Shown here: in pieces, positions 1-10,240 of the stretch
Layout of the letters: the number at the start of each line of letters is the position of its first letter
How positions within the stretch are numbered: position 1 is the first letter of the stretch
DNA from: Discostella pseudostelligera
Taxonomy: Eukaryota > Bacillariophyta > Thalassiosirophyceae > Thalassiosirales > Thalassiosiraceae
Direction of reading: 5' to 3'
Length of the DNA: 64,000 bases
Assembly (NCBI GenBank): GCA_036940085.1
Contig: JALLBK010000052.1
Span: 42,075 to 106,074 of the forward strand
Made by a program: the position numbers and the translations under genes
Notes under the pieces: model-generated
Seen by the model: the letters and a program-made list of their open reading frames with translations, nothing else
What the model was told of the DNA's origin: nothing
The model's database searches: none

Positions 1-374
1 GTGTCAGGAGGATTCTTTGGAGTGGGTGGGAAAGGTAATGTTATGATTAATGATTCAATTTGTTGGACTCCTTTTCACCCCGACTCTCATTCACACATCG
101 TATTCTAACTGAACATTTAGAGGATGGAGGGGTAACGTTAAACGGTGCCAAAGTTGTGAAATCTTTGGAGTTTGCAGATGCCACGAAGACTGGAATCATA
201 CATGAAGTCGATGGCTTTATTTCGCCCACCATTCTGTGGAGATATGCTGATCAGCGTGAGTGGTTGCTATCTAACAAATTGGTCGTTTGTCAACTTTCAT
301 TCCTTCCAATCACTTACTTCTCTCCGACTTTATCCTATCTACATGAATTAGTTCGAATCCCAGGATCGTCATAA
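1..374 (+). CDS. Fasciclin (FAS1)-domain protein, C-terminal end (partial)
   Basis: This is the 3' end of a gene entering from the left edge. The exons I read are 1-34, 121-255 and 364-374, separated by introns 35-120 (GTAATG...TTAG) and 256-363 (GTGAGT...CCAG). Joining them keeps one frame and gives the typical end of a fasciclin-I domain: an 'DGGVTLNGAKVV' strand, then a 'GIIHEVDGFISP' strand, with the stop soon after. FAS1 domains are extracellular or cell-surface adhesion modules; the rest of this protein, including any signal peptide, is outside the window. Family assignment rests on about 50 residues. The second intron is supported by a strong GTGAGT donor, but the unspliced frame stays open to the same stop, so retention would also give a protein. 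Confidence 0.6.
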
Positions 375-667
375 CCTGACGTGTTCCTGCCTGCTACAAT
401 ACATGCTCCCGACATGAATGCATCACTTGCAATCACTCGGAACCGCAATAGAGCAACCATGCTAATGTATCAATACATCATGAATTAATGAGCTAGCACA
501 CTTAGGCTAGCATACTAGCGAAACATTGAGATAAGTACTTCTACTAGGGAATGTTTGTCAAACAGTCTGGTGTGTTGTTCAAATGCTTGACAGAGTTACT
601 TCTGCATTATCTTGAGCCAATATAACTAGATGGAAGCAGGAACCATTTTGTGAACGAATCGCGATTC

Positions 668-2428
668 TTACTTTCCTGGATAAAACAAACAAGTCTTCTT
701 ACACTTCTTCAGCCCACATCCCTGACAACTTCCCGTGGCACTCTTCGTGCTCTTTTTCTGCTGCTCCTTCTTTAACATTTCCTTCTCCTTCTGCCTCTCC
801 ATTTCCTCCAACTCAAGATTGTCGAGTTGTCGCTGTGCGTCCATAGCCTCACGGAATCGCTTTCGTTCCTCTTCTTCCTTTATGCGTTGTTCCTCCTCCG
901 CTATGCGCATTTCTTCCAGGGATTCCTCAATGCGTCGCTGTTCCTGCTCAACACGTTCAGCCTCAGCACGCATGATTGATGCCATTGCACTTTCGATATC
1001 AGAGTGGCCCAATGCACGCGTCAGAGACTGGAGGGCACTTAGTGCGACATCTCGGATATCCTCAAACTGCACATTTTCGACAACCTTCTTAAGTTCGGGA
1101 ACTAACAGGGGACCAAAGGGTGCTACAGCATTGGGCGAATCGACCAATCGAGACATATTCTCAATTACGACACAACAGGATCGTTTACGAAGTGCATTCT
1201 TCTCCTTGAGACCACGGCTAAGGATGGGACACAGGATAGATAGAGTGCTGGCATCGACAGTGGCAACGAAGGTCGTGCACATGAGTTCTTCTACAGCCTT
1301 GTATGTATCGGCAGGTTTGGATATGGCATGAACCACGGCAGGTATCGCCGGCTTGACATCTGGATTATCATTCGTTTGACAAACAGCCAATAATGCAGCG
1401 CTGGCAGCTCTGGTCACCTGCGGTTTGGTGTCCCAAATCTGACTTGTCACCGTTGGAATAATCTGTGGGAGCATCTTCGACGTCATCCTTGGGGCGATAC
1501 CCGCCACCTGCGCCAATCGTTCCAACGCAGTTAACTTCACCCTCCATTCAGGGCTATGCAACGCTTCAAACAAAACCGGAACGATGAGCAGCGGCACTGC
1601 CAATGGATTGGCAATCGAAACAATCGCCTCAGACGCTTCCTCTGCCGCCTCCCTAAGCGAACTAACCGACGAACCACATTCGTCTAGGGCAGCCGCCAAC
1701 AAGGGCACCACATAGGGTTCAATAGACTTCAATCCCAACTCACACAATGCACGCAGGAAGAGCAGTGCACCCTCACGTGCATTGGCAGGTGTCGATTTCC
1801 CCCTCTTTGAATCGGTCCCAATGCTAGAGTTGGTTACAGACATTCCGCTGGTATAATCGGTGACGCGATCGGAATCCATGCTAGCCAAACTAGCAGTGCT
1901 CGCAATCTTTCTCATACCTCCACCGGGATTCACACCACGTCCAACACCATTCCCAAAGACTGCACCCAATCCCTGTGGCAATAATGTCTTTTCTATTTCC
2001 GCCAATACACCAAACTTTTTCAACACCACTACTGGTCCAAGATGTTTGACCAAAATGGCCAAATCTGCAGCGGCCTGTCCCCTCGATTGGGTAGTGCTAG
2101 CGGTGTGTGGCTTGGTAATACCCTCGTGAAATGTGGCACGTTCACCCAAACAATGCTGGAGAAATTCGTTGACGGCACGATCTTTCTGTTGGTCGAATGA
2201 TAGTGCAAAGAAAGCTTCCAATGTAGTTGGATGGGCGAGTTCAGATGGTTTCAACTTGATGGCACCACCTCGACGGGTTGGGGCATTGCTCCCATTTGTT
2301 TTTGACGAGCCAACGCCGGCAGTTACTTTCGATGTGGTGCTCGATTTGAGAATGCCGGTTGATGGTTTCTTTGGTGCGCTTGACTTCACAGCAATCTTGT
2401 GGGTGGTTGAGGCACTTATGGATGCCAT
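668..2428 (-). CDS. eEF3-like HEAT-repeat protein with charged coiled-coil tail
   Basis: Single-exon gene of 586 residues. The start chosen is the ATG at 2428; upstream codons read like untranslated leader although the frame stays open. After a Ser/Thr/Lys-rich N-terminus of about 70 residues, the body is a HEAT/armadillo solenoid with signatures of the N-terminal part of translation elongation factor 3 and its relatives, for example 'LKKFGVLAEIEKTLLP', 'SPEWRVKLTALERLAQVA', 'TRAASAALLAVCQTNDNPDV' and 'NALRKRSCCVVIENMSRLVD'. The ABC ATPase cassettes and chromodomain of eEF3 are absent. The last ~100 residues are a Glu/Arg/Lys-rich coiled coil ending in a Cys cluster (CQGCGLKKCKKTC), which may bind a metal. 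It may act in ribosome or translation control, but without ATPase domains that is inference. The HEAT fold is clear; the function is not. Confidence 0.8.
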   Translation of the reverse strand: MASISASTTHKIAVKSSAPKKPSTGILKSSTTSKVTAGVGSSKTNGSNAPTRRGGAIKLKPSELAHPTTLEAFFALSFDQQKDRAVNEFLQHCLGERATFHEGITKPHTASTTQSRGQAAADLAILVKHLGPVVVLKKFGVLAEIEKTLLPQGLGAVFGNGVGRGVNPGGGMRKIASTASLASMDSDRVTDYTSGMSVTNSSIGTDSKRGKSTPANAREGALLFLRALCELGLKSIEPYVVPLLAAALDECGSSVSSLREAAEEASEAIVSIANPLAVPLLIVPVLFEALHSPEWRVKLTALERLAQVAGIAPRMTSKMLPQIIPTVTSQIWDTKPQVTRAASAALLAVCQTNDNPDVKPAIPAVVHAISKPADTYKAVEELMCTTFVATVDASTLSILCPILSRGLKEKNALRKRSCCVVIENMSRLVDSPNAVAPFGPLLVPELKKVVENVQFEDIRDVALSALQSLTRALGHSDIESAMASIMRAEAERVEQEQRRIEESLEEMRIAEEEQRIKEEEERKRFREAMDAQRQLDNLELEEMERQKEKEMLKKEQQKKSTKSATGSCQGCGLKKCKKTCLFYPGK

Positions 2429-2736
2429 GGTGAATTCGAATTGCAGTGCGACGAACAAACCAGTATGGAAATGATAGACCAAGTCGGAGTGATGGTGATC
2501 TATGATACAAAGATGGTGGTAGTATTGGTATTGGTTGGAGGCAGTGGGCGGATCCGTCGAAGGCAACGCGAAGTCGACGACGATGACCGACGATGACGGC
2601 GTGAATCTCGTGCTCGTACACAACACGTACGCGCGGACACAAATTGATTGGTTGCCAAAAATCTTCCGATTTGGGTACTTTTCCGTCTGTCTGTCATCGA
2701 CCCTGCCCGCCTGTCCGCTTCCCATCACACCGCCAA

Positions 2737-2987
2737 GCTAGGTTGTTAATTACTGCAGGAACTTCCTGGTTCCTGGGTAATTACCGCTTTTTGGGATGAT
2801 TTTTAGAGGAACCATGGTTACTGTTAGCCAGTAATCTGCAGGAATGTCTACAGGTAAAACATACTGGGCTACGTGCAGTTCCTGTTTTGCATGTTGGTTA
2901 CTGCAGGAACTTCCTGGTTCCTGGGGAATTCCTGTGGTTTTGGGCCACAGGAAGGAACGGCGTTCCTGCAGGAAATAACAACCTAGC
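2737..2987. mobile_element. Foldback MITE-like element with 26-bp terminal inverted repeats
   Basis: A 251-bp non-coding block between two genes. The left end (2737-2762) and the reverse complement of the right end (2962-2987) match at 24 of 26 positions, both starting GCTAGGTTGTTA and ending CTGCAGGAAC. The central GGTTGTTA...TAACAACC is flanked by TA dinucleotides, as expected for a Tc1/mariner-type target duplication. The inside is full of GGAA/TTCC palindromes, and a 28-bp stretch is repeated exactly at 2750-2777 and 2898-2925. There is no plausible transposase frame, so it would be non-autonomous. No second copy was found in this window. The structure is seen directly; the superfamily is inferred. 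Confidence 0.7.
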
Positions 2988-3181
2988 CGCGAAGCCGACG
3001 CGACCGAAGAAGCGAAGGCACCAGGTGATGAAACTCCGGTGACTAAAGTATGCAATAGACATGGTAGGTGCATTCAATGCAAAATGAAGTTTGTCTACGG
3101 AAACAGCAAGTCTCTAACTCTCGGTGGTTAGTGGTTAGCAAAGGTCGAGGGTTCATCGCAATTCATCAGGAGTGAAGAGTT

Positions 3182-5473
3182 TCATTTGCTCCACAACAAT
3201 ACCAAAGTCGATCCAGCAATTGGTAAATACAAATTGTCAACCTGACTTGTTGATGCTTCAACCAGAGTCATCACAGCCATAGGCACACTGAAACGTTGGT
3301 ACTCAACATGCCACATCACAGCGAACATCATGGATAGAAACATACCAAGCGATCCTTCAAGAGTTCGTGACGAGCCTCCAGGCCAATGCAAACGACCAAA
3401 GTGTACGCCACAAATTGCACTCATGGAATCACCAACTCCTAATGCGATCAAACCAAGAAAAGGAAGCAGCAACAGCGAAATCTTGTCAGGTAGTGCTGTT
3501 GAGATGTTCTCTACCAGTAAACATTGGTGCACCCATAGAGGAAATGCACATCCAAAAATCAACGCAATATGTGTCACCACTAGTCCACCCTTGGCTGCAG
3601 AAGCATCTTTCTCATCTAGAAATGACATGTAAAAGTCATTCCATGTCAACGCTGGTGTGGCGATAACGGTGTCATCGCAGTTTCGTTTGAAGTTATTGCT
3701 GTTTTTAACCGTCCATATACGAACCATTTCGATTACTATCAGCAGAGAGATTGCAATTGCATAGGAGAGAGACATCATAACCGGATCAAAATACGTGATC
3801 GGAGTGAACAGTGCAATCGCCACGAGATGAAAATATTTCCTTGCAACGATGATACGCTTTTTTCTGGCTCTGTCATCATCAACATTGGGAATCCTGTGAT
3901 TTGGTGCATGGTTGTTCATATTGACACCTATGCCATGTCCTCTACCTGGCGCCGTCGTCCATGTTGATAGGAATGATGCTATTGGAAGACAAACTACGAG
4001 GATGGTAAACCAATATGCAAGTACCGCAACTCGTAACAAACTGGTACGTCTTCCAAATGACGGAACATCTACCTTCGACAGGAGAAAGTGGAACAACCAT
4101 TGGATTGGCAAGGGAATCCAACGCCAGCTGATTGTAGTTGATGATAGAATGAGAGGGGCGCATGATGTAGATTCATTGTCGCAGTATTGTTCCAAACTGA
4201 TCGAACGTGAATTCAGCGCAACCTCAATAAATCCCATGGCTACCCCAAAAACTGCAACTACCGAGACCGTCACTCCCATTGCCCGTTTGTTATTGTCTAT
4301 CAAAGTATTCGACTGAAGCATCAACTTCTTCAAGTAGGAGCATATTGTGACGCCAACGAGACAACCAACCAATCCAGCATGGGCAACCGTTAGATGAATT
4401 GGCTTCGTATCTATAAGTGATGGCAAGTAATCGAAGATATGGAGAATGCCGTAGTACTCAAAGATGTATTCTCCAACCAGAGAAGAGATCAGAGTTGAAA
4501 CGACCATCCATTCACCAGGAGTGAATGCATCCTGCCAGTGACCCTCGTCCGTGGTTATTTGTTCCTGATTGTTGTCATAAACCATGATGAGCAAGAGGTG
4601 ATGAATTCCCAAGAGTGTAGTGACGTAGTCCAACTGTGATTTAAACGCACATATTGCCGAGTAAATGATCAGAAGTGATAAGTGAATTCTCCAGCAAATC
4701 CTCAGCGAAAATGATGAACAGATTTCAGATGTGCTTGCGTCATTACTACCCACCCGTCTCTTATTGAATGTGCGATGATTGCATAGCGGTGATAAATTCA
4801 TCCACCAAAATGATAGAACAAATGAAATTCCTCCCAAAGATGCAAATTTCAAGTGCGGTGCAATTCTTTCGACCATTGAATTTTGATGCATAAAATCTGA
4901 ACATCTGTCGTCATCATTTATTGAATCCTTCGCCTCCAACGTTCGACGACAAGAAGTATTATCCCATTCAATGTCTGGTAATATAGATAACAGCAGCGCC
5001 ATGTTTAGTAGTGGAACCAAATGAGATCCCATCACGATACCAAATCCACGTTTATTCTGTTCGCGAGGGTTGTCGTCACTATCATTGCCATTGGCATGGA
5101 TGTCCCCAAATACTAGAATTGCAACCAATGATAGGATTGATGTTACGACCAGCACGAGCAGCGACCATTGTAACAATGAAACATCATCTCGAGTTCTAGA
5201 TTGTTCTGAGACGAAGACGAACCATGAAGATGCTGATGCTGTAGCGATGTGGGCATGAGCAATAATTATTTGTAGACAAAGCAGCGTCGGCAACCCGGCG
5301 ACACATGTCCATTCAATCAGAGGCATGCATATTCTCCACGCATAACATAGAAATTTAAGCTCATGTGGAGGACCAATACGCGTGATGTTGGAGCTATCGA
5401 GGGCAGATCTGTCAGCGACACGGGCAGTGGTATGGGCGACATCGGCGGCGGCGGCCGCCATGGTCATGGTCAT
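3182..5473 (-). CDS. Dolichol kinase-like polyprenol kinase (DOLK/SEC59 family)
   Basis: Single-exon membrane protein of 763 residues; the longer frame begins with GTG, so the ATG at 5473 is taken. Many hydrophobic helices fill the N-terminal two thirds. The C-terminal ~220 residues hold the conserved kinase region: 'RKYFHLVA' near residue 550, and near residue 690 'GVGDSMSAICGVHFGRLHWP' followed by 'SRTLEGSLGMF', which matches the CTP-binding segment of dolichol kinases. The family phosphorylates dolichol with CTP in the ER membrane, supplying dolichyl phosphate for N-glycosylation, O-mannosylation and GPI anchors. Human DOLK is about 540 residues, so this protein is long, with extra membrane segments and an Asn/Asp-rich insert. 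A phytol or farnesol kinase relative is the main alternative, but the length and layout favour dolichol kinase. Confidence 0.85.
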   Translation of the reverse strand: MTMTMAAAAADVAHTTARVADRSALDSSNITRIGPPHELKFLCYAWRICMPLIEWTCVAGLPTLLCLQIIIAHAHIATASASSWFVFVSEQSRTRDDVSLLQWSLLVLVVTSILSLVAILVFGDIHANGNDSDDNPREQNKRGFGIVMGSHLVPLLNMALLLSILPDIEWDNTSCRRTLEAKDSINDDDRCSDFMHQNSMVERIAPHLKFASLGGISFVLSFWWMNLSPLCNHRTFNKRRVGSNDASTSEICSSFSLRICWRIHLSLLIIYSAICAFKSQLDYVTTLLGIHHLLLIMVYDNNQEQITTDEGHWQDAFTPGEWMVVSTLISSLVGEYIFEYYGILHIFDYLPSLIDTKPIHLTVAHAGLVGCLVGVTICSYLKKLMLQSNTLIDNNKRAMGVTVSVVAVFGVAMGFIEVALNSRSISLEQYCDNESTSCAPLILSSTTISWRWIPLPIQWLFHFLLSKVDVPSFGRRTSLLRVAVLAYWFTILVVCLPIASFLSTWTTAPGRGHGIGVNMNNHAPNHRIPNVDDDRARKKRIIVARKYFHLVAIALFTPITYFDPVMMSLSYAIAISLLIVIEMVRIWTVKNSNNFKRNCDDTVIATPALTWNDFYMSFLDEKDASAAKGGLVVTHIALIFGCAFPLWVHQCLLVENISTALPDKISLLLLPFLGLIALGVGDSMSAICGVHFGRLHWPGGSSRTLEGSLGMFLSMMFAVMWHVEYQRFSVPMAVMTLVEASTSQVDNLYLPIAGSTLVLLWSK

Positions 5474-5807
5474 GGCCGCTTTGATTTGGACTCCGTCGAC
5501 CACGAGCTCGTCGGGCGACGCCTACCGACGGACGGACGCTGCTTGAACTGGATCTTCGTCTGTCTGGCGAACGGGGTCCTCCACGTGGATCCTTCCATCA
5601 CCCATCACCTCACTCCCACACCCATCACCGCCAACGCCAAATCAACATCGTGACCATGCACATATCTACATCATATTATCAACATCATCACTATTGCGAT
5701 GACAACCACCTTTTCGGAAGCCGAATGATGTTAAGAAACAACTGGCTATGGCTTGCGCGTCGTCATAAACAAGTTGCTGGTGGCTGGTGACGATACAGTG
5801 AAAGATC

Positions 5808-6912
5808 TTGAACACGATGCCGATTCTACTTCTACCATTCATCGTCATGTCGGGAGTGCTTCTACTCCTCGGCAAGTGTCATACTCTGCTTATCCAGCCG
5901 CAGCACCATGCGCCTTATCGACGTCGTCATCTGATGGTAACCAAATCATCCCGATCTACTCAAATAATAGCACTGTTTTCTACGACACAAGCACCCATCG
6001 ATTCAAGGATAGATGATTCTGCATCTACATCTACTTCAGCTAATCCAATTATCGACCATCGACAGCAGTTTATCGACGAGATAGGAATTACATTTGCTCA
6101 AAAATTATTCGAGCTGGAAGAATTTCAGCGAACGAACGGTCACTGCTTGGTACCAAAACGATATCAGAGCAATCCTTCACTTGGAAATTGGGTGAATAAG
6201 CAGCGACAAAATTACCGTCGCCATTTGATGGGAGAGAGTACTGCTTTGAATGAGGTATGTATGTGCATTCGATGACAATTACACCATGTGGACATTGGTT
6301 ATTGTGATCTCTAACGCGTTAGATATACCTGAAAATTATGTATGTTTGCATGGGCAATGCTGTGGAGAGTAGACAAGGATATCAGCACTCAACAATATAG
6401 GATTTGTATGGAACACGACCTCTATCCCACCCAAATCCGCACATAGAGAAAATGCGTGGCAAACGATGTATCATCAGTTGACTGAATTTCGCAAAGTTAA
6501 TGGGCATTGCCGTGTACCTTCATCAACTTTGCTGGGACAATGGGTGGTACGACAACGATTTCTCTACCGAAAAAATCCTGTGGGATCTTCACTCACAGAC
6601 CAACGTATCCGCTTGCTAAACGATATCAATTTTCAATGGACGACACGTTCGGAAGAGTTATGGAATGAACATATGCGCGAGATGCGAGAATTCAAGCAAC
6701 ACAATGGCCATGCATTGGTGCCACGGAACTATCCTCAAAATCCACAATTGAGTGCGTGGGTAGCAACACAACGAAAGAATTACAAACGCACTCTAGACGG
6801 CAAGCCTTCTCCTTTGTCGGTGGATAGGGTGCAAGAATTGGATGAGATAGGATTTGTATGGAGCTATTGGGATCATAATTTCATGGCGGCTCAAAAAGAT
6901 ACGTTACTTTAG
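5808..6912 (+). CDS. Helicase-associated (HA) repeat protein, secretory or organellar N-terminus
   Basis: Two exons, 5808-6254 and 6373-6912, joined across a 118-bp intron (GTATGT...GTAG) in phase 0; the product is 328 residues. The N-terminus is strongly hydrophobic (MPILLLPFIVMSGVLLLLG), which looks like a signal peptide or anchor. The rest holds three helicase-associated modules with the usual elements: 'F..NGHC.VP', 'LGNWVNKQR', then an arginine-rich stretch and 'L..IGFVW'. The splice joins the two halves of the first module exactly (ALNE/TRISALNNIGFVW). HA modules occur at the C-terminus of some DEAD-type helicases and as free-standing multi-repeat proteins in diatoms; nucleic-acid binding is presumed. 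No helicase core is present here. A plastid address cannot be excluded. Confidence 0.8.
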
Positions 6913-7076
6913 AGACAATGAGATCCGAAATTGCGTCGATGGAAGACGATTTACTCGGATGTTCTTGTGAAAACAATATCGCTTCGAAGACTATTGAGTA
7001 CCGAAAATGCGCGCCCAAACAATTGAGCATTGGCTACCTAATTCATGAAACCCGTCATGGATGAACCCGTCAACGA

Positions 7077-7837
7077 TCATGGCCGGGAAGGTCCGTTATT
7101 TTCTCTGGGAGTGACGGTCGCCGTCGTCATCAGCGCTTCGCCATTGCCAACCGCGGGAGAGAAGCTCGTCATTGCCATAGAATCACCTCCGCCTGATCCC
7201 ATCAACGACGACATGTTCATAAAGTTCATAGCTCCTCCCATTCCTCCGAAGAACTGCGATCCCTGTGCCATGAACCCTGTGCAATTCATTGAAAAATGCG
7301 ATTGCATGCGAACTGGTTAAGTAACTAGGTCTAGAAACGAAATTGTAGCAAATCACTATACAGCGAAAGAAGTTATTAGAACTCACGCTGAGTAGCCGCA
7401 ATCACATCCGGCTCAACCTGTTCCATCCTCTGGCATTCCTTTTGGGTATTGGCACGGCAACGAATGAATGTCTTTTCCACCTCCTCGGCCTCCTGTAGAT
7501 AGGTATCCATCTCGCGTAGAATGACCTTGGTCGAATGCTTGATATTTTCGAGAATCGACTGCAACTTGGCAGCATTTTCTTTGTGAATTTGATGACGTTC
7601 CTTCGTTACGGCCTGCATCGATTCGATGGTGACTGCATCGTCATCGTCGGTCGTCTGTTCGACGATGATTTCATCGGCATTGTTCGTCGCCGAGGAATCT
7701 GACACCGAATTGTTGAATTGTTCGTCCGTCATCATGGTGAAATGATGGTCGTTGTTGTCAATAGAGGTGGTCATTCTGAGGCTGCTGCTGGTAGAAAGAT
7801 TGTCTCCGTCTCTAGCGTATCGATGAATGTTGGTCAT
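7077..7837 (-). CDS. Unidentified small coiled-coil protein, two exons
   Basis: Read as exon 7387-7837 and exon 7077-7312 with a 74-bp intron (GTGAGT...CCAG); the product is about 228 residues. The start ATG at 7837 sits in a strong context (gccgccATGacc). The N-terminal 60 residues are acidic and Asn/Ser-rich. Residues ~65-150 form an amphipathic, charged helix with heptad-like spacing (KENAAKLQSILENIKHS, MDTYLQEAEEVEKTF). The second exon encodes a Met/Gly-rich tail with repeated 'GGMGGAMNFMNM'-like composition. No catalytic motif is visible and I do not recognise the family; the helical part is reminiscent of small adaptor subunits of vesicle or kinetochore complexes, but nothing specific supports that. 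The exon join is supported by in-frame continuity and a consensus donor. Confidence 0.6.
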
Positions 7838-8677
7838 GGCGGCGATGCGGCGCCAGCGGTGTTGAGATCAAAGCGGCGGCGGTGCCAAAATCAAATCTCT
7901 CCGTCGACGATTCTGGCAGATGGTCGAGAATGAGCGATGCAAGGCACAGGAGCGCTGTACAAAACATCGCCAAATTGATGTCATCGGCGATCGATCCATG
8001 TGGCAACAACATCATGCCCACCAACAGCCACCAACGCAACATCATCATCTCGACGGAAGTCTCCTTTTCTACTAATATAGTACTCCCAAACCGCAACAAA
8101 AAATGCAATTACGTAACCAATTGATGATGGACCGGTGCCATTCTAAATAAGATTGGAATCATTTTTAATTTCATGCCCTGATCTCACATCACATCTCCAC
8201 CTTCACCTGCCAACATTCTCCTCTGGTTCAACCATCGCGCACTCATTAATATTCGACTTGTCGGCTCCAACTAGCATTGAGTGTGATGTTTATTTTGATG
8301 TTTGAAGGTCGATGACTTGATTATCTTATCTGGAAGACGACGAGGGAGAGCCGGCAAAATTTCATGGGTCATGGGTCATGGTCCATGGTGGGTCTGTCGC
8401 TGCTGCTGATGAACAAATAATAATGAGCAAAATTTGGCGCATGGTGCAACCGCCCGTAGAATTCTACGTGATTCTCTTTTTCAGAAGGAACAGAGTAAAA
8501 GAGTCGAGCATTGGGATGGCGCACACAAAGCACAGAAGCGCCACGTGAGTGGCACATCCTCTCTTGTTGTGTGTTGCACCGACGGACCCATCCTCCCACC
8601 TCCACCAACACCACCACACAAACTTCAACATTTCCATCTCACTTTCATCATTTGCTTCATACAAACATCTCGCCACC
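7838..8677. other. Divergent intergenic region between a coiled-coil gene and RNR2
   Basis: An 840-bp stretch separating two divergently transcribed genes. It includes an open frame on the minus strand (7812-8108) with a hydrophobic start, but it overlaps the downstream gene's start out of frame and lacks a convincing splice link. Apart from an E2F-type box near 8433 I see no further structure. Confidence 0.4.
8433..8440 (+). promoter_or_regulatory. E2F-type site TTTGGCGC upstream of ribonucleotide reductase
   Basis: The sequence TTTGGCGC matches the E2F/DP consensus TTTSSCGC exactly and lies about 240 bp before the RNR small-subunit ATG. RNR genes are classic E2F targets in animals and plants, so S-phase control is a reasonable inference; a single 8-bp match can also be chance. 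Confidence 0.45.
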
Positions 8678-10005
8678 ATGACCATCGACAACCTCACTAG
8701 CGGATTCAACCTCATCCACCTCGATGAAAGCAACCGCCTCATGACGGCCGATAGGACGCCGATTAAGACCTTGGGCAATGTCAAGAGTCTCGTCGTGTCA
8801 CCAGAGTCGGCCGGTCCAGAATCCTACGATTACAGTGTCTCCTCCGACGGATCCTCGGCAAGCTCCGACGAGATTACACCATTCCATCGCGAGGTAGCGC
8901 CGTCTATTTCAGAGCATAAGCTTGCTGAGTTGGCGGGACGACATGCCGTCGAGCCGCTGTTGAAGGAGAACCCCAACCGCTTTGTGTTGTTCCCCATTGA
9001 GGATAATGAGGTAAGTGCACGTGTCATTTGTTTCATGTAACACTACTCTATGCATGATACATCGCTCACATCATAACAATACCGCCTCCCTATCCAATGC
9101 AGATTTGGCAAATGTACAAGAAGGCCGAGGCCTCCTTCTGGACCGCCGAAGAAATCGACCTTGCCTCCGATATGAAGGACTGGGAGGGCCTCACTAACAA
9201 TGAACGTCACTTCATCTCACACATCCTCGCCTTCTTCGCCGCATCCGATGGCATTGTTAATGAAAATCTCTCTGGCAACTTTGCCACCGAGGTACAAAGC
9301 CCCGAAGCGCGGTGTTTCTACGGCTTCCAAATCGCGGTAGAGAATATTCACAGTGAGACCTACTCCCTTTTGATTGACACGTACATTAAAGATCAGAAGG
9401 AGAAGCTGCATCTCCTCCGCGCTATTGAGACTGTGCCATGTGTACAGAAGAAGGCCAGCTGGGCATTAAAGTGGTGTGATTCGAAGCATGCCTCCTTCGC
9501 CGAACGTATGATTGCCTTTGCGGCCGTGGAGGGAATCTTCTTCTCGGGCTCTTTCTGTGCCATATTTTGGTTGAAGAAGCGCGGCCTCATGCCTGGTCTA
9601 TGCTTTTCGAATGAGCTCATTAGTCGCGATGAGGGAATGCATTGTGACTTTGCTTGTCTCTTGTATTCCAAGATTGTAAACAAACTTCCCGAAAGCCGTA
9701 TTGTTGAAATCATCACCAATGCCGTCGAAATTGAAAAGGAGTTTGTCGTCGATGCCCTCCCCGTGGAGCTCATTGGTATGAACTCGAAGCTCATGTGCCA
9801 ATACATTGAATTCTGTGCCGATCGATTACTGCACGCTCTTGGATGCAGCAAGTACTACAAGGCCGTGAACCCCTTCGAATGGATGACGATGATTAGTCTT
9901 CAGGGTAAGACGAACTTCTTCGAGAAGCGTGTGGGAGAGTATGCCAAGTCGGGTGTGGGTGTGAACAAGGACGAGCAGTGTTTCAGCCTTGAGGAGGACT
10001 TTTAG
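8678..10005 (+). CDS. RNR2: Ribonucleoside-diphosphate reductase small subunit (class Ia R2)
   Basis: Two exons, 8678-9010 and 9103-10005, with a 92-bp intron (GTAAGT...GCAG) in phase 0; 411 residues. The start has a Kozak-like context (gccaccATGacc). It makes the diferric-tyrosyl-radical subunit that, with R1, reduces ribonucleotides to dNTPs. Iron ligands and radical site can be aligned to mouse R2: D in 'EEIDLASD' (~130), E and H in '[10 protein letters not shown]' (~161, 164) with the radical Tyr at ~168, E in 'AVEGIFFSG' (~224), and E/H in '[14 protein letters not shown]' (~258, 261). The C-terminus 'FSLEEDF' is the expected R1-docking tail. The first ~75 residues are a Ser/Asp-rich extension whose role is unknown. 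The protein looks complete and functional. Confidence 0.97.
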
Positions 10006-10240
10006 AGTGAAGTGTTGCTTTTCATCTCGGTTTGTAAAGAGACCAGAGGTGTATTGCACTCAAAGCTCCGTACTCGGAGATTGGATTTCCGGGCAATGGT
10101 AATATTATCTATGGTCATTCATTTCATTAAAATAATTAGGCATACCGAGTTAGAGAACAATTCAATTGATAATCTCTCGTGGATGGAGTGTCTACGCAAC
10201 AAAACGATAATAGATAATGTGGCATGAGATGTGCAGATGA

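Noticed and set aside
350..375. tRNA B-box-like GTTCGAATCC near 352
   Set aside because: No matching A box, acceptor stem or cloverleaf can be drawn; it lies at the end of an intron of the fasciclin-type gene.
383..645. GTTCCTGC and GCAGGAAC as ends of a second MITE
   Set aside because: Only 8 bp match, the TTGTTA ends of the nearby element are absent, and there is no target-site signal.
735..1331. 198-codon plus-strand frame, Ser/Arg-rich
   Set aside because: It is the antisense of the charged coiled-coil part of the eEF3-like gene; composition is an artefact of the opposite strand.
7812..8108. Minus-strand hydrophobic frame that could be a signal-peptide exon
   Set aside because: It overlaps the coiled-coil gene start in another frame and no consensus donor links it to a downstream exon.
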